Translations under genes and position numbers: made by a program
The notes under the pieces: generated by a model
Database searches by the model: none
Seen by the model: only the letters and a program-made list of their open reading frames with translations
Told to the model about the DNA's origin: nothing
In this document: in pieces, positions 23,561-34,993 of the stretch
Numbering within the stretch: position 1 is the stretch's first letter
Layout of the letters: each line of letters begins with the position of its first letter
Assembly (NCBI GenBank): GCA_025345505.1
Contig: JANVCC010000120.1
Span: 7,757,834-7,821,833 of the forward strand
Source: Todiramphus chloris collaris
Lineage: Eukaryota > Chordata > Aves > Coraciiformes > Alcedinidae
Length of the DNA stretch: 64,000 nucleotides
Direction of reading: 5' to 3'

Positions 23561-25005
23561 CTCTCCACGCAGCTGTTGTCAGCAGGGAGCTCTGCCCCTC
23601 TGGACGGACATGTAAGAAGATTGGATTGTGCACTGAGTTGCCCCCTCTGCCAGACTGGCAGCCGCTTGCTGCATGGGGACTGCAGCCACTGGTGTCCCCC
23701 GTGGCCTGCATCTGACGCTGTCTTGGGTGAATCCTCCCCGGCAGCACTTGCTGGCCTCAGGGCTCGCCGGGGGCTCTGCAGGATGGCACTCACTGCCCCT
23801 CTGCTCCCAGATTCCCAGCCTTTAGAAGTACACAGAGTGCACAAGCTAAATACCAGCTTAGAGACAATGACACCTACAGCTTATTCCTTCATCGACTGTA
23901 AGAGGAGCGGCAGCACTGCCTGTATCAATAGTTGTCTGTAATGATACAGCAGCAGTGAACAGGAAACTTCTGGGGACCAGGAACAAACCCCAAGGTGACC
24001 TTGCAGCACCCACCTGAAGGCAGCCCTGGACCTCAGGGTAGGAGTAAAATGGGACAGTGACCCCTCCAAGCCCGTCCTGCCAGCGTTTGATGAAAACTAG
24101 TAAGCAAAGTAATACCTGAAAAAAGGGGCCTCTGCAGACTCAGATCTATCAGAAGTGGATGCTGAGGTGCAGTGTCAGCCCAGCTGGAAGCTTTCCTGGT
24201 GAAGGGACTCACTTGCAGCAGTTCTGTGAGGGCTGCATCACGCTGGGCACCACACAGACTCCTCACAATGAGGAGTACAACAGGAGTGGCATGGAGGGAC
24301 ATTTGGTTCCAGAGCAGAACGAAGTGGGCACAGAAGAGCCTGTCCTGTGCACTCTCAGCACATGGAGCTTGCTTGCTCCAGGGAAGCCCGAGAAGATTAG
24401 TAGTCTCAGGAGAAGTAGGAAGAGCTCTGAGAGCAGACCTTTCCCTTTCCTTCCCGATGTGCTGATGGCTGTACCAGCAATGCTGCCCAGCCAGCCCATC
24501 TGAACGGCACCTGTACACCAGGGCTGCAGGGTGCTGCGCTTGTCCCACCTGAAATGATCCAGCAGCCCTGTGGCTGGCAGCCAGCAGCTCACCGCTTAGC
24601 TACAGGAAAGCAGGCCAGCTCTTCTGGACTGTCCAAAACCGAGGCTGGGACAACAGCACAGTGCTGCTCTCCTCAATGTCAGCTGGACCTCTCCTGGCTT
24701 AAGACTTCTTTACAGCAGCCCCATTGCCAGGGTCAGCAGGCACAGCTGGGCACCCACATGTCATCCAGGTCCCTGAGAAATACCCAGACCTGATGGCACA
24801 GGGCACTTCAGAGACCCAAACTTGTGACACCCCAGAGTGGGATCCTGCTGGCACAGACCAACCAGAGCTCCAGCCTGGCCAGTGCAGAGCTTGAGCACAC
24901 GCAGAGGCTACTCAGTCTCCCCAGGGCCATACCAGACTGTCCCCCAGCTGCGGCCCTGGCCACGTGTGCGGGTGGCGAGAGATGCAGGAGGCTCCTCTGC
25001 TGCAT
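23561..25005. other. Intergenic, no gene seen
   Basis: GC-moderate unique sequence. Frames are long in places but compositional. Confidence 0.4.
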
Positions 25006-25009
25006 TTGC

Positions 25010-25215
25010 AATGCCCCCATGCTGCACCTGAGAGTCCAATCTCTCAATATTTCATGGGGACAGCAGTGACAAATTACAGCATCTGCAGCAGCGAAAAAAC
25101 AAAAACAGAGGGACCAAAGGAGGAATGATTGTGTTATCAATACTGTTTCCAATAGCTGATGGATGAGGACACCTAAATGATTTCTAAAGTTTCAGGAGAA
25201 ACCCTCCAAATGGCA
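25010..25215. promoter_or_regulatory. Candidate conserved non-coding element
   Basis: AT-rich stretch with TCTCAATATTTCATGGGG (about 25038), GTGACAAATTACAGC and GAATGATTGTGTTATCAATA (about 25123), containing SOX- and homeodomain-like words. Called on texture only. Confidence 0.27.
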
Positions 25216-25769
25216 GCACAAAGGCTGTATTAATCCAGGGTCTCCTAAGGAATTCCTCCAGGGACGTGCACAGCAATGCCAGGCACAGGCAGAGTATGTG
25301 CTCAGCATCATGCTGTGGATAGTCCCTTTAATAGACAACAAGGGACCTTTTCCTTGTCCCCATGGAGACAGGTGTCCTGAGAACTTTCTGGGAGGGTTAA
25401 CACACAGACACGCTGCTCAACGGGACTCTTCCAAATCGCTGAGATTTCTCCACACCTTCCCAACCCAGGGCTCAGTGTGAATGCTTACTGAACACTTCTG
25501 GAAACAAAACACTCTTTGAAAGCTGCTGAAGAAACCCACAAAGTTTTCACCAGAACTAAGGAGCATCAAGGAAAAGATCACCTCCTAATCCTCTGGGGAG
25601 CTGAATTTGCAGAACACCCATCCTGTTTTAATGAAATTCAAATGTTCCCTTCAAAGGGTGAGGTGCAGCCCCTTGCCCAGGACCAGGCAGGACGTACAGC
25701 TGATCGCTTTGTGATGCCATATGTCAGACATGGCCATGGAAATGCTGCCATGCTGGAAATGTAACAGAA

Positions 25770-25930
25770 AACATTGTTTTGTGTTGAAAACTGGCAAATC
25801 TCCAGGCTGGGGTTTCAAGGGATAATTTGTAGATTGAATGTTAATGAATATTATTGTTGTTATCTGGAAAGACTGTGCTGACTTGACTCTGCTGCCAATT
25901 GCACATCTTGATTTTTAATTTTTTTTCCTC
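25770..25930. promoter_or_regulatory. Candidate conserved element with SOX-like words
   Basis: Contains ACATTGTTTTGTG (about 25771), GTTAATGAATATTATTG and TTGTTGTTATC (about 25839-25864): adjacent SOX and homeodomain cores about 10 kb 3' of POU3F1. Confidence 0.27.
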
Positions 25931-26429
25931 TGTACAAAACAGAAAGGGCAATTCCAGCACAGCTGATAATTCAGGAAGCCATCTGAAGCATGGAAAGAGG
26001 TGATCCTTTCTGTGCCTAGCCAATGGCGCTCCCTCCTACAGCTCTGCTGAGACACAGAATCATGCTTCCCTCACATGAAGGTCTCTCCTTCCTCCTGCAA
26101 ACTCACCACAGTTAGTAACCATCCACAGCCCTGGTATCTGGAGGTCAGAAGCAGGGATCAATGGGATCTTTAACAGCATAAATCTTTTTTAGCTCTTTGG
26201 GGACAGAGGCAGGCAGGGGAAACAACTGTCATTTCTGCAGTCCTGCACTGCATTCAGTCATGATGTGCTTTACTCGTGAGACTTTTTGTGTGAAATATCA
26301 GCTAGGGAGCAGCAGCTTACCTGAGGAAACCAGCTGTGGGTGCCCCAGCTGCATGGCACAGGCCAGTGCCCTGGGCAGCTCCGGAGGGGACCCTCATCCC
26401 CCCACTGTCTGGCTGGCTCCTGGGCCGCT

Positions 26430-26720
26430 TGGCAATGCTTTGCAACCCACCATGATTTATGTGGCACTTCGACAATTGATGCGCTTTGTGCCTGGGGACA
26501 GTTAAATGGTAGCTCTGTCATTAGTTTAAGCAGAGGTTAAAGGTGATCAATAACAAGGGTTTCATGCCCAATTGATCACCCCTTGCTATTTATTTCTGCC
26601 TTTTGCTTTCCATCGCGTGGTGCTTTTAGAAATAGTAATTAAAGACATAACAAGTGTTCCACTAAGCAGAATATCAAACTCCAGGTATTGATTCAATACT
26701 CTCCCCTCTAATGATGCTGA
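26430..26720. promoter_or_regulatory. Candidate enhancer around an inverted GATCAAT repeat
   Basis: AT-rich block with ACAATTGATGCGC (about 26470), CATTAGTTTAAG, the inverted repeat at 26542-26580, AGTAATTAAAGAC (about 26634) and GGTATTGATTCAATAC (about 26684-26699). The ATTGAT/ATCAAT words resemble ONECUT, CUX or PBX-type sites. Confidence 0.37.
26542..26580. repeat. 10-bp perfect inverted repeat
   Basis: GGTGATCAAT at 26542-26551 is mirrored by ATTGATCACC at 26571-26580 across a 19-base loop that itself carries GGG and CCC. It could be a paired binding site or a cruciform/hairpin. Confidence 0.85.
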
Positions 26721-29700
26721 TGCACACTGTCCACAATGCTGGCAAGGCTGGGCCAGCCCGTGAGGCTGGCAAGATGAGCATTCTACCCAGGGGCACAGCC
26801 ATCCCCGGTCCAGGCAGACACAGGTACCATGGCCAAAGTGCAGAACTGAGGGAGGGTTCAAGGACAGGACACTTTTACCTGCCCATTCCAACCCTTTGTT
26901 TCCCAAGAAGCTGACCAAAGCTGGTCCAGCACGCAGACGTGGCCATGTGCTGAGCCACACACCATGGGCAGCAGCCCAGACGGTCCCACGGCAGGCAGTT
27001 TGTCTCTGTGCTGCTGCAAGCTGTGGGCACCCACTGCCCTGCAGTGCTGGCTGACACAGGCTGCTGGGAGACAGAGACAGGCTGACCCCACGCCCGTGTT
27101 CTGGGGAGGGTCCAAATGTGCCAGCAACAAGGCCAGATGAGGCAAACACCATGGCACAGGCACACCCCTGTGCCCTGCTCAGCTCTGCCAGCCTTCAATG
27201 TGTCCCAGCACTCTTAGTCCCCCCAGCCCTAGTGCCAGCTGTGACCTACAGAGAGGAAGCACACTGTATGACAAACACATTCAGCAAAGTATCATTAAGT
27301 GCTTTGGTTTTGCCATCTACACTAGAAAGAAACAGCTGAAAACGAGTAGCAACAGGAAAGCAAATACGAGGGGAGTGTCAGGGCACATATGCCAACTGTG
27401 CAGCCCGCAAGACTGTCGTGCTGCAGAACCCTGTCTCACAAACCCCACAGACATCTGCCCGTTTCACTTCCAAAGCATATCTTATCTTCCCATCTTACGA
27501 TCGAGGACATGATTCTGACACATACCTGAAAGCAGTACAGGACAGAACGAATCCAGCGCTGCAACTGCCTGATGCTTTTTACTTGCCCAAATTTACTGAA
27601 GAATCAACATGCTTCACAACAAAGTTTGGCTGACAAGTGGGCTGCTTGGTCTGCTTCTCATGGGCCTCAGCCAAACCCCTCGTCTCCTCCAGCATGATGG
27701 GGGCAGGTGACTCCAGCTCCATTCTCTGAAGTGATAATGTTTAACGCAAGAAAGAAACCCCAAACAAACCAGGCCCTGTGGCGATTTGTAGCCTGAACCA
27801 CAAGATAGAAGGCTTTTCTGTGATGAGGGGATTGCCAGATCACTCCCACCCCTGCTGCCATTCTGCTCCTTTTACCAGGTCCATCAGGAGCCTCCCCTGT
27901 GGCTGCAGGGGCTGGGGCACAGTGGCTCAGCCCCCCGAGACTCCCCGTGAGTGGATCCTACCAGTCTCTGCTGTGAGTACCTGGACCCCGTCGGGAGAGC
28001 ACTGTGGGGGGATGACGAGGGAAGCAACACTTGAAGTCAGGTCTGGCAACAGTTTTCATCCCTTTGCTTCTGAATAATGCTCGGACACCTGAGATCATGC
28101 TAAAGCCTAAGAGATGACACGATTAAAACTTCTGCACATTAAGGATTTGCCAGCTGATGGCACTTTGAGCTCTGCAGAGGACGCGACAGTATAAGGGACA
28201 CAGACCTCGATCCTGAAGAAGAGAAAGTCAAAGTTGCACCCTGATGCCCACCTGGCTTAAGAGGGCCGGGACAAAGGCCAGCCACTGTGGCACATCAGGG
28301 CTCCTCCAGACAGCTCTGCCAGATACATGCCACTGGCAGTGTAAGTAAAAATAACACTGTACTGATGCAAGTGAGCTGGGAGCTGCAGAGATGCACTCAG
28401 CTGTGCTTGTCATCACAGACTGGAGCTTCACAGAGCTCCTGGGCCGATGGAGACCATTTTGGCAGTGGGTGATGCCCTTCCACAGCACTTATCCTCAAAA
28501 CACAGAGCGTGGCTGCCCTGCTCTCCACAGCCCTGAGGTAGCAGGGTCGGGAAGGCTTTGCCCAGGACAATACCCATATACAGGCTAGTGAGAAAGGGGA
28601 GCAGGTCTCCCGTGTCCCTGCAGCACAGCTCTGCCCGCACTGCACGTCGATGTCCAACACATGGAAATGCTCCTTCTGCTGGAGCCACCGAGTAAGCTGC
28701 CTGCAAACCCACACGGTTCACTCCACCAGCCAGGGAGCATCTCGCGCTGCTGTAGCTCTTTTGGCTGAGGTCCTCTCAGAACTCCACAAACGTTAACCTT
28801 TGAAACTTAAGGAAAGATTTATTACATCACTTCATAAGAAGATAGAACATAGAACACTAGGGAAAAAAAAAAACCCCAAAACATTTCTCAGAGTCCTCAA
28901 GGAAATTAACAGGAGATCTGGGAGCAAAATCCAGGGGCCCTGATACTGTTTTAAAGGAACATCCCCATTGTAGCAAGGCTGATAACCTCCCTTCTGTACT
29001 ACAGTTCTCACTACCCATATTTCTATTGATTTACTTTGAAAAGACACCACTTCGTTTGTTTGCAGCTGGGTTAGTCTTAAACACGACTGAAAATCCAATT
29101 AAAAACTAATTATCTATTAAAAAAAAAACAAACATACAGACATCTGATGTAATGGCATGACTCTTTAATCCTGCAAATGACTGCAAAAGATGCAAACTGT
29201 AAATCAAAGTGATTTTCCAGAGTTTTGGCTAGCTACAAATTTAAGATCCAGCATAGTCTCAAAGTCACACAGACTCCAGGGTGAGTGAGAGGTACTAATT
29301 CACATTGAGCTCCAGGTAATGAAAAACCACAGGACAAATTTTCCCAGGAAAAAATGCAACCCTACAGTGAAATGAAAAAATGTCCATTGGCTTTCTCGTA
29401 CCTTGTATTGATCCCCTAGTGAGAAGCAGGCACTTCCACAGAGTGTCTGACAACTCCTATGCATATATGTGATGTCTGCAAGAAGATTTTTGTGCACTTG
29501 TTCATTCATTTACTGTCAAGGCATTCAGCTGTTTTGGGGGTAGCTCCTGAGGCATGGAGCTGAGCAGCTCCAGGGAGCCATCCACCTTTCTTAAACACAT
29601 TGACAGAAAACCCAGCTCAGAAACATGATGAAAGAACTACTATTGTTTGTCTGTGGTGGCCGCTGTCCATTTTGGCCCTAGATAATGTGGCGAGGAGATC

Positions 29701-29935
29701 AAAAGTGGGTTGTCCTCTGTGGAGTTGCGAGAAGCCAATGCGTCCACAAGGAAACATGACCTGGATGCTGAAGGTGTGGCACAGATGTCTGTATTGGACA
29801 GAACACTCCAAAAGAAAGGTGGCAAAGAAAAAAAAAAAAAAAAAAGCAGTAAAAAAAGGTTTTTAAAGTTTGGCAGAGACAGCATTCTCCTCTACTGCAC
29901 GCGCTCTCCAGGTGTCTCTTAGCAGCGTATGAGCC
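26721..29935. other. Intergenic, no gene seen
   Basis: Unique-looking non-coding sequence. An A-rich tract at about 29828-29857 follows a frame (29600-29866) that I could not match to any protein, so a processed pseudogene is not called. Confidence 0.4.
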
Positions 29936-29939
29936 AGGG

Positions 29940-30300
29940 CACTGTTGCAAGGCTTACAGGTAACTCATTTTGACCAACACCAAAAATAATGTGATATCAA
30001 GGAACATGAAATATTCATGAGGTCTGATCTAACATGCACATTATGTCTTGTGTACAGTATCATATGTTTCAATGCTGCCTTTGCAACCTCCTGACGCCCA
30101 CACACAGCATGGTGGGTTAGGTGGAGAAGCCCGGTCTTATTCGTTCAACTGAAACCAGGGGAAACTTTGATAGGCAGAGTTTTCATGAATCACAAAGGAA
30201 AACACCTGATTGAATGCAGTTGTCTGTATTTCTACTTCTGTGCCCAGGTGAGAGCTCTGTGCGTGCACATGCAGTTACACTCACCAAAAAATAGCAAGTG
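29940..30300. promoter_or_regulatory. Candidate conserved element with POU-like palindrome
   Basis: Contains CATGAAATATTCATG (30005-30019), a near-palindrome resembling dimeric POU sites, and later TTTTCATGAATCACAAAGG (about 30180) joining a TGAATCA word to a SOX/TCF-like ACAAAGG. Lies about 6 kb 3' of the POU3F1 start. Confidence 0.33.
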
Positions 30301-30879
30301 GAACAGATGCTGAATGCCCATAAATCAGCTCTGCGGAGCACAGTACGAGTTCATGCGAAAGACCCAACAAGCTCCTTCTCTGTGTTTTTTCTTACATATG
30401 CACATACACATAAAACAGAGGGATGATGCTGATCCCAGCCCACATCATGTTCACTGGTGTAAGCCTGGAGAAATCCTGTTCTTTGGAGCTGCCCATTTCA
30501 GGAGGATATAAATCTTCGTGAGACCAGACACTTTCATCTCTGGACATTTAACATTTTAAACCAAACCAAACCATCCCCGACCCCTGCCTGGAGCTGGCCC
30601 ACTCGCAGAGCAGTGAGGGCAGCCTGTCCGCAGGCACCCCAGGCACCCCCATCCCCTCCGCGGGCAGGGCTCACAGCAAGAGCCACGGCCAGCTGCTCTC
30701 CTGGCCTGAACACTGATCACAAGCTACCCGCACCAGCTTGGAGCTTGTTGGACAGGATGTGCTGATTTTAAACAACCCAACTGTAAGAAACTACACAAGG
30801 CAGCTAAGAAGAAGCAATTCCACAGCTGCGGACTTCTGCCCTGCAGGCATGACCCAAGCCTGTTTCCAATACCTGCAAA

Positions 30880-31260
30880 ATAACAATGCTGAGCTTTCCC
30901 AGGGCTGATCCAGCGCCAAACAATGGCAGCATTAGGGTAAAATTAAAATATATGCAAACTTCAGCGCAGAATCAAAATATACGCTCAACCAGACAGTGAT
31001 GAAATCTCCTTGTGGGAGAGCAAGCGAGCGAGCAAGGGTGGGCACATGTACGAAGATTCCAAGGTGCTAACACTGATGCTCCAAATTTACATGAAAAGAA
31101 ATATAGAGTTTTACTGCTGCTTTATCTGGTTAGGTGACAGTTTGTATTGCCGTCGCTTTGCTGGGGTCAGTGGATAGCAGTTAGCAGAACAGATTCTGCT
31201 GAGAGAGTAAGATGAGTACAGCATCAATAATTACGTGACTATGTGCAGCAAGGCAAACTG
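30880..31260. promoter_or_regulatory. Candidate SOX-POU enhancer 3' of POU3F1
   Basis: A SOX site AACAATGG (30919-30926) and an octamer variant ATGCAAAC (30952-30959) lie 26 bases apart, with AAAATTAAAATAT between them. A diverged second copy, AAAATATACGCTCAAC, follows at about 30975. Farther on are GCGAGCGAGC (about 31024) and CATCAATAATTACGTGAC (about 31221). The SOX plus POU pairing is typical of neural and neural-crest enhancers and of POU-factor autoregulation. Confidence 0.4.
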
Positions 31261-32565
31261 CTGTGCTGTAGTGACTTCTGTAGTTGTTACAGAACAAGTA
31301 CTCCCTGCTCTTGCAAGTGACAGCAATAGTCTAAGACAAGGAATCGGAAAATAAAGTTGGATACCAGAACACCACAACCTTTTCCTAAGCACACAGGAAA
31401 ACTCAGTAGCAACCGTCCACCTTCATAAAAAGAAGGAAAAAAGTGAGACTCTGCTGAATATTGTCTGCCTTGCAGAAAACAGCAATTTTAGAAAATTGCC
31501 GATAACCAGTCTATGAGACAACAGCATCTGGAAAGTGCAGCTGCCCTCAGATGCCTGGAGAGCACAGGCAGGATGCTCTGCTCCCAGCGAGGATGGAGCA
31601 CACTGAAGGCACAGCCCAGCCTTTTGCCTCTCTGCAAGCACAAGGGAAGGACTGAGCTCCCATCAGGGATGTATTTGCCTGATGCGAACTACCCCAGCTG
31701 GGCAGGCACTCCTTGGCCACCACTTCACCTTACCAGTTTGAGTTTTGATCCCATTCTGCACCACGGTGCCAGGCACCAGCCTGGCTGGAGCCTCTACACA
31801 GGAGCCCGTGTGGGCAAGGCAAACAGCTCCCACCAGGCACTCCAACAGCAGATGACATGCTAGAGAAGAGCACCCAAAGCTATCAGGGGACTAACTACAG
31901 CCTGGATACCAGCACAAAAACAATGCTGCTCTGAAGAGCGTCTGCTGGGGCCAGGCACTGCCCAAAAGCAGAGAGCTCCTAAAGATCCCTCTGTCCTTAG
32001 GTTACAAGGATTTCACCTCAGTGCAAACCTAAACCCCTCTGATACCGGTAATGTGCATAACTCCTTTTCCTTATCTGCACTTCCTACTTTGCATACTCTA
32101 CTCTGCTTGTGCCTTGTTAAATAACGTTTGTACATTTGCTTTTATTTAATGTACCAATATCACAGTCCTACCTTCATGTGCTTTACTCCCAGTGTAGTAG
32201 TATGAGCTCAGACTTCACTTTAGTGAGAAACAACCAGCACCAGAAAAAAAGCCCCACAACAAACAACAAAACCCAAACCAAATCAAACCAAAAAAGACCC
32301 CCAAGTCTCCCTCCAGTAATTGCTATTTAATCCTTGACCAAGAAAACGAACAAGTTCTTCTAAGAGAGGCAAACCTTTGGGGCATTCGATTTTTAGAACA
32401 TCTGAGCACTGCGGCACTGCAGAAATAAATATAAAGGGTATTTTATTTTTGCTGCTCAACGGCATGAAAGAGCTAATGCAGTGGGGCTGCCAGCGCCTTA
32501 TACAACCTGACAAACCGAACAACCCAAGGGTGCTCGTCCTCCCAAGCACTCACAGCACATCGCAT
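31261..32565. other. Intergenic, no gene seen
   Basis: Non-coding sequence with A-rich patches near 32245-32295. No gene or mobile element recognised. Confidence 0.4.
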
Positions 32566-32569
32566 CCAT

Positions 32570-34230
32570 TATGAGAATGCCATGTGAAAACTCACCCTTC
32601 CCTGCTAAGTATCAATATAAATACTGTTTGCCAGCCAGGTTAGTTTAGAAAGAAGACGCTACTGAAATCACTTCTGGTATAGAAAAGCAGTACAGTTAAC
32701 TGTTCAATGCAAATAAAAATTTGTTTTCGTTAAAAAAATAAAACCTCTTTTGTTAATTTCCAGTTTTGTTTCTTCTTCCCTTAAAGCCTGGCTATCACAC
32801 AGACATTTGTAAAGGATGAAGTGTTACAGCATTACAAAACATTAAACACAACAATATATGTGTGTGAAGCACACAAAGAAATAGCTAAGGAAGGATTTTC
32901 AGAGATGAAAATTAATTTAAATGCTTTCATGATACATTGACTCAAACCCTTGAATCATCCTGCTCCTGTACTTTTTTACAGGAGTGTATCATCTAAGCTA
33001 CTGCATAGACTCAACTATTTAGAAATTAGTAAATATTCAGTAAATAAAGGAAAACTTTGGAAATTCAGGTTCTCTACAACAACCCTACAATTCTGTGCTT
33101 TTCTATCAAAGCCAGTCTCATTACTAAAAAGGAAGCTACATCTGTAATGAAAGCTGACAAAACATACTATACACATTGGATCCTTTAAGTGAAATTTCTT
33201 ACTGTGCTCTGTATGCCAAGGAAAGTTATTAATACAGTGAACTGCAGCACTTGCTATCTTATTTGTACCACAAAGACAGCCATTTATTTACAGACTTAAG
33301 AGCATCAAACATAGCATTTAATGAAATAACTGCTCAAAGTGACTTTATTTTAAAATCAAAAACCAGTTCACTAGATGTTTGAATGCAGAGGGACTCGGTA
33401 GTTTTGTATTAGCTGATGCAGACTAGTTAAATTTCAGGAGACATTGCAAATGCGATAATTTCTAATGTTATCTACTGCAAATGCATTGCTGCTTAAGCAA
33501 GTATTATGTACACCCATTAAAGGCACAAAATGCAACAAAAGCAAACAGACAATTTTCATGCATAAATTTTCAAGTGTAAGTTACATTTGATATGTTCAGA
33601 TAGATAGAATTTTTTAATACTTATATACAAATTCCTAGGCAGGATGCAGTGCTATCACTAGAAAAAATCCCTTTTAAGGCTGCTGTTTTCACAGCATATA
33701 ATTTATACCAAGAGTCAAGTAGGCAGACTAGTTAAGTGCCAGATGTGCAAGAACATTGTTAAGTTCTTTGCCAAATAAAAAGGAAGACTTTGCTGCTTTA
33801 CTACCAGATTGTGACTAAGTATATCATAAGTGCAAGAGCTTTCAAAAGTTCTCCCAACACACAAAACACTGCAAGAATCAAAGGACCTGCAGAGGCAAAC
33901 ACAGTCCTTATGTGACTTTTCTCGACATTTACTGAAAGAGGTTTAGAGATGCAAGCTGATTCTTCTAGAGAACGCAGTTAATTTGCAGCCTTCCTTGGCA
34001 TAAGCACAAAATATCAGGGCATAAAACCACACAAGGGAAAACAGGTGACATCAGAAATCCCGAGAGTGGTTTGAGTGGGAAGAAGGAATCTTCTTAGCTA
34101 CACTAAAGTACAGTTATAACTTCTGCGATACGCGGGAAGAAAGTTATGTTTGGAGCGCTGTCTGCTCGCACTGTAGACTGCAGAAAGTTACGTTAAGATC
34201 AGCAAAACGCAGTACCGCCAACACAAAGCT
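32570..34230. other. AT-rich flank 3' of POU3F1; possible distal 3' UTR or regulatory sequence
   Basis: AT-rich unique sequence containing a perfect octamer ATGCAAAT at 32707-32714. Minus-strand AATAAA signals (TTTATT on the plus strand) occur at 33283-33288 and 33344-33349. If POU3F1 transcripts run past the nearer end at about 34.55 kb, these signals would give a 3' UTR of about 1.7 kb. That extension is only a possibility. Confidence 0.35.
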
Positions 34231-34549
34231 ACCCCACCTCAGCACTGCTCTTCCTTCGGACCTCGGCTATTCCTACGTGTGCACTCCGCTCAGAAACCCG
34301 TGAGCGCAGCGGCCAAGCGTCGCCACGCCGTCGTTAACGGCAAGGGCACGCGCCGCCGAGCCTCCCGCCCCGTGCCAACCGACGGGGCGACCGCCGGTAC
34401 CTGCGCCCCGGGAGGATGAGCCCAAGGAGGCGCGGGCGTCTGGGAGGCCGCTACAGCCCCGGGAAGGCGGCGGGGCTCCGGGAACGCTGCTCAGCTCCCG
34501 GCGGGGCGCCGCAGCCCGCAAAGACGACACGAGACCGGTTCCTGGGTAA

Positions 34550-34993
34550 ATGGTTTATGCAAGTAATAAAATATTTACTATAACATAAATAGAAACGTAC
34601 CCTCGCAGTCTACATTGGTTTTGTAATAAAGATACAAACAAAAACCGAAACCCAAGGGGATGGACCGGACCGAACCTACCAACGGGAGGGAGAGAGCTCC
34701 GCACGCGGTTAGAAAATAAATAAAAACGGGCCGGGAAATGGAACCGAGGCGTCCCCCGGGCGAGCCCGTGCCGGGCCGCGAGGGAGGGAATAAATTAGAG
34801 ATCGCAAACCTTTGGCTACTGCTGCTGCGGCCGCGGGCGGCTCCGGCGCGCAGGGGGCCCGTGGCGAGCGAATAAATACAGCGCGGGAGCGGAGCGCTGC
34901 GAACGGGCCAGTCTGAGGAATAAATTAAAGCGCGTCTCCCGCCGCCCGCGCCCGCTCCGCCGCCGTCGGGGCCGCAGCGGCGGGGCCGGGCAG
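34550..34993 (-). other. POU3F1: POU3F1 proximal 3' UTR with AU-rich elements
   Basis: Minus-strand sequence after the stop is GC-rich but punctuated by five AUUUA-containing islands, on plus coordinates 34919-34926, 34871-34878, 34789-34796, 34714-34725 and 34585-34592. Candidate variant poly(A) signals on the minus strand are AGTAAA (34574-34579) and CATAAA (34554-34559). No canonical AATAAA was seen in this block, so the true end is uncertain. Confidence 0.5.

Noticed and set aside
29600..29866. A frame ending in a poly(A)-encoded lysine run, like a processed pseudogene
   Set aside because: The peptide matches no protein I recognise, and the A tract alone is not evidence of retroposition.
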